10,785 nt of DNA from Planctomycetota bacterium. Its GTDB lineage: Bacteria; Planctomycetota; Phycisphaerae; Tepidisphaerales; Tepidisphaeraceae. Shown in pieces: positions 6,065-10,785 of this stretch (position 1 is its first letter; every line of letters starts with the position of its first letter). A program made the translations under genes and the position numbers. The notes beneath the pieces were generated by a model that saw only the letters and a list, made by a program, of their open reading frames with translations, was not told the origin of the DNA and ran no database searches. The stretch spans positions 1-10,785 of the forward strand of contig JAKORQ010000531.1 of assembly GCA_029777755.1 (NCBI GenBank), written 5' to 3'.

Positions 6065-7561
6065 ATGGTCGAAGAGGCAATCGAACTGCACAGTCAAAGA
6101 CGCAGCTGGCCGACGGCGGTATGGTTGCCCGTGGCCATCTTCGCGGTGCTTTCGCTTTGGGCGGCCGCGACCTCAAAGGGGTTTCTTGAGGCGGATGCCT
6201 GCACGCATTACCTGTCGGCGAGCTTTGGCTTCAAGCAGCCGCTGCGCTTCGTGAGTGTGTGGGACAGGCCGCTGTTCATGATCCTTTACACGCCGGCGGC
6301 CGCGTGGGGAGGAGTGATCGGCGCGAGGTTTGTGAGCCTCATCCTGGCGCTGGTCTGCGCATGGTGTGCGTGGAGGACGGCACAGAAGCTGAAGATCCCC
6401 CTGCCAGAACTTGCCGTGATCTTCACGCTGGGGATGCCGCTGGTGTTTCTGCATTCCTTTGCGGAGCTCACCGAGCTTCCGTTCGCGGCCGTCGCGGGGC
6501 TGGCATTGCTTGCCTTTCTGCATCGTAAATGGGGGGCGATGTCATTGCTGCTGGCGCTGGCCCCACTGGGCCGTCCGGAGGGATTCGGCTATCTGCTACT
6601 GGGGGCGGCGGCGCTGGTGCTGTACCGGCAGTGGCGATGGCTGTTGGTGCTGCCGGCTGGGCTGGTGGCGTGGTCTCTGGTCGGCTGGCTGATGACCCGG
6701 CCAGAGCCGTACGGGTATGGCGTGCTGGACTTTCTGCTCTGGCTGCCCAGGGCCTGGCCATACTCGGCCGAGAGCATGTATGAGGCCGGGCCGCTGCTGC
6801 TGTGGAAGAAGCAGTCGACAGGAGCGTACGCAAGCAGCTTCCTCCTGCGGCTGCCGATGCTGGTCGGCCCGTTGCTGTTCCCGTTTGTGCTGGTCGGTAC
6901 ATGGGTGTACCTGCGCGATTGGCGCAGGAAGATCTGTGACGAAGGGGGCAGAGATGCGCTGGTCACGATGCTGTTGCCATGGTGCGTACTGGCTGGGCAT
7001 AGCTTCCTGTGGTGGCGCGGACTGATGGCATCGAATGGCGAGTTGCGCTACCTGCTGATAAATGCGCCGCAGTGGGCGGTGATCGGCGCGATGGGGTTTG
7101 CCTGGGCTTGGCCGAGACTTGGTCTGCCGGTGCGGAAGCTTCGCCCGGCATTGCTCGCGGGAGTGCTGGCGGCCGTTCCCGCGTGCGCCAACCTCTATTT
7201 CAGGGTGGTTCCTCTTCCGCTGTATGAGGATGACCTGCTCTCGATCCAGGTGGCGAACTGGTACCGCGAGAATGACGAGCTGCGCCAGAAGTATCCGCGG
7301 CTGACGGCATCCTACATTGCTGTTTACCTGTACCTGGAGTACAGCCCGACCGACTGGGATCGCACGGTGATGTGGGGCAAGAAGATGGTCAAGCAGCGAC
7401 CGGGGGATGTCGTGGTGATCTGGGATGAGATCAACGGCACAAAGAACGCCGATGCCAGCATGTGCGTGACCCGGGAAGAGCTGGAGAAAAACGGCTGGAG
7501 GCAGATCGAGACATTCAGGCACGGGCAGCGGGTTTGGTACGCGTTCGTGGCTGGAGAGTGA
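6065..7561 (+). CDS. Polytopic membrane protein, GT-C glycosyltransferase-like
   Basis: From ATG 6065 this is 498 aa, with roughly ten hydrophobic segments through about residue 385 and then a soluble C-terminal domain of about 100 residues. After the first membrane segment comes EADACTHY (42-49). An acidic motif in the first outer loop is the catalytic hallmark of GT-C enzymes, which move a sugar from a polyprenyl-phosphate donor. WDRPLF (66-71) and GRPEGFGY in a later loop also resemble this superfamily. I know no exact family, so the acceptor and sugar are unknown. An in-frame ATG at 5969 would add 32 residues, but it overlaps the opposite gene's -10 region and the added peptide looks non-coding. 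There is no clear ribosome site at 6065; GTG 6059 is a further option. The phosphoesterase gene follows 66 bases later on the same strand. Confidence 0.75.
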   Translation: MVEEAIELHSQRRSWPTAVWLPVAIFAVLSLWAAATSKGFLEADACTHYLSASFGFKQPLRFVSVWDRPLFMILYTPAAAWGGVIGARFVSLILALVCAWCAWRTAQKLKIPLPELAVIFTLGMPLVFLHSFAELTELPFAAVAGLALLAFLHRKWGAMSLLLALAPLGRPEGFGYLLLGAAALVLYRQWRWLLVLPAGLVAWSLVGWLMTRPEPYGYGVLDFLLWLPRAWPYSAESMYEAGPLLLWKKQSTGAYASSFLLRLPMLVGPLLFPFVLVGTWVYLRDWRRKICDEGGRDALVTMLLPWCVLAGHSFLWWRGLMASNGELRYLLINAPQWAVIGAMGFAWAWPRLGLPVRKLRPALLAGVLAAVPACANLYFRVVPLPLYEDDLLSIQVANWYRENDELRQKYPRLTASYIAVYLYLEYSPTDWDRTVMWGKKMVKQRPGDVVVIWDEINGTKNADASMCVTREELEKNGWRQIETFRHGQRVWYAFVAGE

Positions 7562-7627
7562 TAAATCATCGCGGCCGGCCGGGGAAAGACAGTTGCTTTT
7601 GCCGGGCTCGTTTTCTAGGCTTCAGGC

Positions 7628-8479
7628 ATGAATATCCGCATCCTGGCGCTAGGAGATGTGGTAGGGCGACCAGGTCGTCAGATCATCTCGCAACAGCTTC
7701 CTGCTCTGATTCGGCAAAGGCAGATCGATCTGGTGGTGGCCAATGCCGAGAACATAGCCGGCGGCAGTGGCATCACCACGAAGCTGTTCCACAAGATCCG
7801 CTCTTATGGAGTGGACGTGGTGACGTTGGGGGATCACGTGTATCGCCGCAGCGACATCGTACCCACGTTGCAAAGCAGTGAGCGGATCGTGAAGCCGGCG
7901 AACATATCGCGCTACGGCGCCGGCCGGCCGTACACCATCGTGCAGACGCAAAGTGGCGTTCCCGTGGCGGTATTCGGACTGCTCGGACGCATATTCATGA
8001 ACGTCCCGGCTGATGACCCCTTCGCGGCGGCCGACCGGGTGTATGACGATGTGGGGTCGCGGGCGAAGGTCTTTGTCTGTGATGTACATGCGGAGGCCTC
8101 CAGCGAGAAGGTGGCGCTGGGCCACCACATGGATGGCAGGATATCGCTGATCTTCGGGACGCATTCCCATATCCCGACGGCCGATGCCAAGGTCTTGCCA
8201 GGTGGATCAGGATACATCAGCGACGTGGGCATGTGCGGGCCGTACGACTCTGTTCTGGGGCGGCGCAAGGACAGGGTGCTGAAGTACATGACCACCGGCA
8301 TGCACCAGCCGTTCGAGGTGGCGACCGGGGATGTCCGTATGTGCGGCGTACTGGCGGAGATCGACGCCGACACCGGACGGTGCCTGGCAATCGAGCGCAT
8401 CGAGGTGCAGGGCGAGAATGCCGACCAGGCCTACGACGCGGATGACGCCAAGGGCGGCAACAACGACTCTCACTCGTAG
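7628..8479 (+). CDS. YmdB-family metallophosphoesterase (TIGR00282)
   Basis: This 283-aa protein aligns along its whole length with Bacillus YmdB as I remember it. Motifs in order are GDVVGRPGR (9-17), NAENIAGG (39-46), GDHVY (68-72), KPANI (89-93), DVHAEASSEK (152-161), GTHSHIPTAD (177-186) and DVGMCGPYD. The metal ligands D10, E41, N42, H154, H179 and H181 are present. The asparagine of the family's GNH motif is Asp here (D69). YmdB hydrolyses 2',3'-cyclic nucleotides in vitro and affects biofilm formation and gene expression in Bacillus. The C-terminus has an acidic, polar extension of about 20 residues beyond the fold. In Firmicutes the gene often neighbours rny; here it follows a membrane protein gene by 66 bases. 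No good ribosome site is seen. A TTGCTT-17-TAGGCT pair at 7593-7621 would place the transcript start near the ATG, so a leaderless message is possible but weakly supported. Confidence 0.92.
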   Translation: MNIRILALGDVVGRPGRQIISQQLPALIRQRQIDLVVANAENIAGGSGITTKLFHKIRSYGVDVVTLGDHVYRRSDIVPTLQSSERIVKPANISRYGAGRPYTIVQTQSGVPVAVFGLLGRIFMNVPADDPFAAADRVYDDVGSRAKVFVCDVHAEASSEKVALGHHMDGRISLIFGTHSHIPTADAKVLPGGSGYISDVGMCGPYDSVLGRRKDRVLKYMTTGMHQPFEVATGDVRMCGVLAEIDADTGRCLAIERIEVQGENADQAYDADDAKGGNNDSHS

Positions 8480-8662
8480 CGCCTGGCGAATTGATCGGTG
8501 AGCTTGCCAGGATTCAGTGCAGCGGGCTGAACTCATCTGCATGTTCATTTCCTGCTTCGGGCATCTCCTGCACGCGATAGTGCCTACCATACGAGTGACG
8601 CCAACAGGGGGATCGGGAGAGTAAGGCGTCAACGAAGGCAATTCTCATCAGGGGAGGGATCC
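8480..8662 (+). promoter_or_regulatory. Intergenic region upstream of catalase
   Basis: This 183-base region holds three short inverted repeats: CCTGGC/GCCAGG (8482-8487, 8506-8511), TTCAG/CTGAA (8513-8517, 8527-8531) and TGACGCC/GGCGTCA (8596-8602, 8625-8631). The first two follow the phosphoesterase stop but lack a T run, so they are poor terminators. TACCAT at 8585-8590 is a possible -10 box, without a recognisable -35 box. GGGGAGGG at 8651-8658 is the catalase ribosome site. I recognise no PerR, OxyR or Fur box. Confidence 0.4.
8596..8631. repeat. Seven-base inverted repeat before the catalase gene
   Basis: TGACGCC (8596-8602) and GGCGTCA (8625-8631) are perfect arms separated by 22 bases, ending 31 bases before the catalase ATG. 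They could form a leader hairpin or two half-sites of an operator. Such a pair can arise by chance in GC-rich DNA. Confidence 0.4.
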
Positions 8663-9586
8663 ATGTTCTTGCGCATAGACAAGCTGCCGGTGCAGCTTCC
8701 GCAGTCTACCCGTGTCGATCCGGAGTCAGCCGCCGCCGTGCAGGAGCTGATGGGCGGGCGTTTCGGGGAGATGTCGACGTTCAACAATTACTTCCACCAG
8801 AGCATCAACCTGCGGGCCAAGCCGAAGTTGGGCCCGTACTATGAGCTGGTGGCGAATATCGCCGCCGAGGAACTGGGCCATATCCAGCTCGTGGGGGCGG
8901 CGATCAACTCGCTGCTGAATGGCCCGCAGACGGGAATCGTTGAGGACGGCGACGAGGACCCCCTGGGCACGCCGATCAAGTCCATCACCGACCAGGTGAA
9001 CCAGTACAACCCGCATCACTTCATCGCTGCTGGACGTAACTCGCTGCCGGTGGATTCAGGCGGTTTGCCGTGGACGGGGCAGTACGTCTTCAGCTCAGGC
9101 AACCTGATCCTGGACCTGCTGCACAACTTCTTCCTGGAGAACGTTGCGAGGACCAACAAGCTGCGCGTTTACCAGATGACCAAGGACCCGGCCGCGCGTG
9201 AGATGCTCGGGTACCTGTTCGTCCGCGGCGGGGTGCATGCGGTGGCGTACGGCAAGGCGCTGGAGCGGCTTACCGGCGTGCGGATGAACGATATGCTGCC
9301 ACTTCCCAAGATCGGCAACGAGATGTTCCCCGAGGCAAAGAAGTACATGGATCAATCGATCCATACCAAGCTGTATCGTCTTAGTCCCGATGACTACAAG
9401 AGCATCGACACCATCTGGAATGGCGATCATCCGGATGGCGGCACCTGCGAGGTAGTGGATGGCCCACCGATGGACCTGGCGGGCAACCATGTAGATCTTG
9501 CCGGCATCGGGTCGGCGTTTGCCCCGGAGTATCATCCCGGCGAGATCTTTGAGATGGCGCAGAAGCTGTACAAGAAGGCACGCTAG
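8663..9586 (+). CDS. Manganese catalase
   Basis: This 307-aa protein has the length of non-haem di-manganese catalases. All five metal ligands are present at the right spacing: E36 (in GEMS), E70 and H73 (EELGH), E159 (in LENVARTNK) and H192 (in RGGVHAVAYGKAL). The positions closely match the Thermus thermophilus enzyme, whose ligands are E36, E70, H73, E155 and H188. It should convert hydrogen peroxide to water and oxygen in the cytoplasm as a homohexamer; there is no signal peptide. After the four-helix core the C-terminal part (about 220-307) is the usual extended tail. The start is ATG 8663, with a strong GGGGAGGG site 4 bases upstream. It has its own leader region and terminator, so it is probably a single-gene unit. 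Expression under oxidative stress or in stationary phase is likely from the family, but no regulator box is recognised. Confidence 0.96.
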   Translation: MFLRIDKLPVQLPQSTRVDPESAAAVQELMGGRFGEMSTFNNYFHQSINLRAKPKLGPYYELVANIAAEELGHIQLVGAAINSLLNGPQTGIVEDGDEDPLGTPIKSITDQVNQYNPHHFIAAGRNSLPVDSGGLPWTGQYVFSSGNLILDLLHNFFLENVARTNKLRVYQMTKDPAAREMLGYLFVRGGVHAVAYGKALERLTGVRMNDMLPLPKIGNEMFPEAKKYMDQSIHTKLYRLSPDDYKSIDTIWNGDHPDGGTCEVVDGPPMDLAGNHVDLAGIGSAFAPEYHPGEIFEMAQKLYKKAR

Positions 9587-9613
9587 GGAGAAGGCGGCCT
9601 GAAGAAACGGAAG

Positions 9614-9648
9614 CGGCCGAGCGCACTTGTGTGAGGCTCGGCCGTTTT
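9614..9648 (+). terminator. Rho-independent terminator after catalase
   Basis: CGGCCGAGC (9614-9622) pairs perfectly with GCTCGGCCG (9636-9644), followed at once by TTTT (9645-9648) and more pyrimidines. A-rich sequence before the left arm gives a short T run on the opposite strand too, so it may also serve the convergent RDD gene, which ends at 9674. Confidence 0.85.
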
Positions 9649-9673
9649 CTGTCTATTGCCGGAGATGGGCAAA

Positions 9674-10381
9674 TCAGGAACGGTTCACCACCAGCGTGTC
9701 GGCGATCATGTCATGCAGTGCCTGCTTCCTCGCGGTAAAGGCGGCCATCAGGTAGCCGATGCAGAGAATGATGAATGAGATAGACTTGGCGAAGTACCTG
9801 CCCGTGGCCCTGGCAAAGCTGATCCTGTCGCCGTTGAGGTCGGTAACCTTGATGCCAAGTGCCTTCTTCCCAAGGGTTGCCTGCATACTGGAGCTTTCCA
9901 TCAGGGCCGAGTACAGCCACCCCGCGGCGGTGCTGACGAGTTTTCCCATCGCCTTGATGAGGTTTCCCATCGCCTCGATGTCATCGAGAGAAGCGCCCGC
10001 AGCGTCCATGATCGCGGCGATCATGGCCACAGACGGGATCATCAACACGAGCCAGATCATCACCAACACGAGGCAGTCGATTATTGCGGCCGCCACCCGC
10101 TTCCAGAAACCGGCGTAGCCGGGTATGGCCGCGACGGAGGCATAGGAAATGTACCCGGGAGCGTAGGCGGTCCGGGCGGTTGGGGCGGCCTCTACGCCCG
10201 GGTCGGCTCCCCCGGCAAGCTCAGGCAAATTCCCGGCCGGCACCCAGTCGACAAGACCTTTCCTCCACACGAGGTCCGATGGCCCGATCGTCCCGTTGCG
10301 CAGGGCTATCTTGACCTGTTCGACAGGCACAGGGCCGACCTGCTGACCCCCGCGCAGATAGTACCAGCTTGAACTGCTCAT
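9674..10381 (-). CDS. RDD-family membrane protein with N-terminal GYF_2 domain
   Basis: This is a 235-aa protein. Residues 6-55 form a GYF_2 domain (WYYLRGGQQVGPV, then LVWRKGLVDWVPAGNLPEL), a peptide-binding module common in planctomycete and other bacterial membrane proteins. A Pro/Ala/Tyr-rich linker (56-90) follows. The RDD domain (91-233) begins with GFWKRVAAAIID, holding the family Arg and first Asp. It has hydrophobic segments at about 95-127 and 198-216, contains TLGKKALGIKV (169-179) and ends with ALHDMIADTLVV, holding the last Asp. RDD proteins are poorly understood; some affect ion transport or help assemble membrane complexes. The loop at 135-150 is made by a near-perfect 21-base duplication. 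ATG 10381 is preceded by AAAGGA at a good distance. The gene is divergent from the ABC ATPase and converges with catalase. Domain assignment is firm, function unknown. Confidence 0.88.
   Translation of the reverse strand: MSSSSWYYLRGGQQVGPVPVEQVKIALRNGTIGPSDLVWRKGLVDWVPAGNLPELAGGADPGVEAAPTARTAYAPGYISYASVAAIPGYAGFWKRVAAAIIDCLVLVMIWLVLMIPSVAMIAAIMDAAGASLDDIEAMGNLIKAMGKLVSTAAGWLYSALMESSSMQATLGKKALGIKVTDLNGDRISFARATGRYFAKSISFIILCIGYLMAAFTARKQALHDMIADTLVVNRS
9942..9980 (-). repeat. Tandem 21-base direct repeat inside the RDD gene
   Basis: The 18-base segment at 9942-9959 recurs at 9963-9980 with one difference (T/C). The offset is 21 bases, so the frame is kept. It encodes the paired AMGNLIK / AMGKLVS stretch in the loop between hydrophobic segments. 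Confidence 0.7.
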
Positions 10382-10651
10382 CCATCATCCTTTGTAGGGT
10401 ATATGCCATCAGCATTGGCGTGTTTTGTTGGCTTGTCAAGGAAGCGAGCTTTGCAAAAGCGAGCATAATTTGGAATGTTTCGCGGGGGAGAAAAGTATGG
10501 GGAAAATGGCGTTGGCGCGGGAGTGTTTTGGCAGGTTGTTGCCGGCTTGACACGCCGGCAGCGAACGTATTAGTTATCCCGCACACACGCTTGACAAACT
10601 TTACGACATCAAAACAGACGTCATCAGTCTTTTTTGTCAAAGGAGAAGACG
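10382..10651. promoter_or_regulatory. Divergent promoter region with four TTGACA-type boxes
   Basis: This 270-base region between divergent genes is richer in A and T than its surroundings. TTGACA occurs at 10547-10552 and 10591-10596 on the plus strand, both inside an identical GCTTGACA 44 bases apart. On the minus strand it occurs at 10439-10434, inside the palindrome CTTGTCAAG, and at 10640-10635. The copy at 10434 with AATGCT (10416-10411, 17-base gap) is a candidate promoter for the RDD gene. The plus-strand copies lack a good -10 box at 16-18 bases, so they may be operator sites rather than promoters. No gene is visible in the stretch. Confidence 0.45.
10540..10560. repeat. Inverted repeat enclosing a TTGACA box
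   Basis: TGCCGGC (10540-10546) and GCCGGCA (10554-10560) are perfect 7-base arms around TTGACAC. GCCGGC is itself a palindrome, so the arms also form a direct repeat. The site lies about 90 bases upstream of the ABC ATPase start and could be an operator or a small hairpin. Confidence 0.5.
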
Positions 10652-10785
10652 GTGATCTTGGTTCAGGAATTGACCAAGGCCTATGGTCAGGTGCTGGCCG
10701 TAGACCATGTCAGCTTTGAGGTCGAGAAAGGACAGATCGTCGGCTTTCTCGGTCCCAACGGGGCAGGCAAATCCACCACCATGCG
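10652..10785 (+). CDS. ABC-transporter ATP-binding protein, 5' part (runs off window end)
   Basis: Only the first 44 codons are visible. They read as VILVQELTKAYGQVLAVDHV and then SFEVEKGQIVGFLGPNGAGKSTTM. This is the standard opening of an ABC ATPase: a beta-strand with the LTKAYG aromatic (A-loop) motif, then the Walker A loop GPNGAGKST. The wording resembles the ABC-2 type exporters (GldA, NosF, CcmA-like), where the ATPase is followed by a permease gene, which would lie outside the window. The start is GTG 10652, set by AAAGGAG (10639-10645) 6 bases before it; no ATG fits. The ribosome site overlaps the last TTGACA-type box of the upstream region, so a protein bound there could block translation or transcription. 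The cargo is unknown. Confidence 0.93.
   Translation, partial: MILVQELTKAYGQVLAVDHVSFEVEKGQIVGFLGPNGAGKSTTM

Noticed and set aside
6596..7522. 308-aa open frame on the minus strand
   Set aside because: It lies opposite the polytopic membrane protein, and its Gln/Pro/Arg/His-rich sequence is typical of an antisense shadow of hydrophobic codons.
8482..8511. Terminator after the YmdB-family gene
   Set aside because: The CCTGGC/GCCAGG stem is only six pairs with a long loop and has no T run after it.
8541..8624. 27-codon open frame in the catalase leader
   Set aside because: It has no ribosome site and no recognisable features, and it ends shortly before the catalase ribosome site. It is compatible with chance.
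1..10785. tRNA or rRNA genes, CRISPR arrays, insertion sequences or attachment sites
   Set aside because: I saw no cloverleaf-like segment, spaced repeat array, transposase motif or flanking terminal repeats anywhere in the window.

Overview
The window is GC-rich, densely coding bacterial DNA without rRNA, tRNA, CRISPR arrays or insertion sequences. It probably comes from a planctomycete-like bacterium (Planctomycetota, perhaps Phycisphaerae). The clues are a surface protein ending in a PEP-CTERM exosortase signal, the YmdB-type phosphoesterase, the GYF_2-RDD membrane protein and the mix of small orphan enzymes. This placement is an inference from gene content, not a phylogenetic result.

Layout. 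Positions 1-673 (+) hold the 3' end of a PEP-CTERM surface protein, closed by a hairpin terminator at 688-737. From 746 to 5944 everything is on the minus strand. In transcription order it reads: a 75-aa YHS-domain protein (5944-5717), a membrane-anchored metallo-beta-lactamase-fold hydrolase (5679-4657), a fatty acyl desaturase (4572-3631), a tandem-domain SagB/ThcOx-type nitroreductase (3319 or 3502 to 1655) and an AraC-family regulator with a cupin sensor (1636-746). YHS and hydrolase are tightly spaced and look like one operon. The nitroreductase and AraC genes are 18 bases apart and look like another. The desaturase may be read with either or alone.

After a short divergent promoter region, the plus strand carries a GT-C-like polytopic membrane protein (6065-7561), a YmdB-family phosphoesterase (7628-8479) and a manganese catalase (8663-9586), which ends at a strong hairpin terminator (9614-9648). 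A GYF_2-RDD membrane protein (10381-9674, minus) converges on that terminator. It is separated from the start of an ABC-transporter ATPase (10652 to the window end, plus) by about 270 bases that contain four copies of a TTGACA-type box.

Most genes are recognisable families with ordinary roles: surface attachment, lipid desaturation, peroxide removal, cyclic nucleotide or RNA metabolism, and transport. The most interesting object is the tandem nitroreductase. Its two halves seem to have lost complementary parts of the FMN site, which suggests one composite active site in a single chain. No YcaO cyclodehydratase or precursor peptide is visible, so its substrate is unknown. I see no complete, clearly new multi-gene system in the window.
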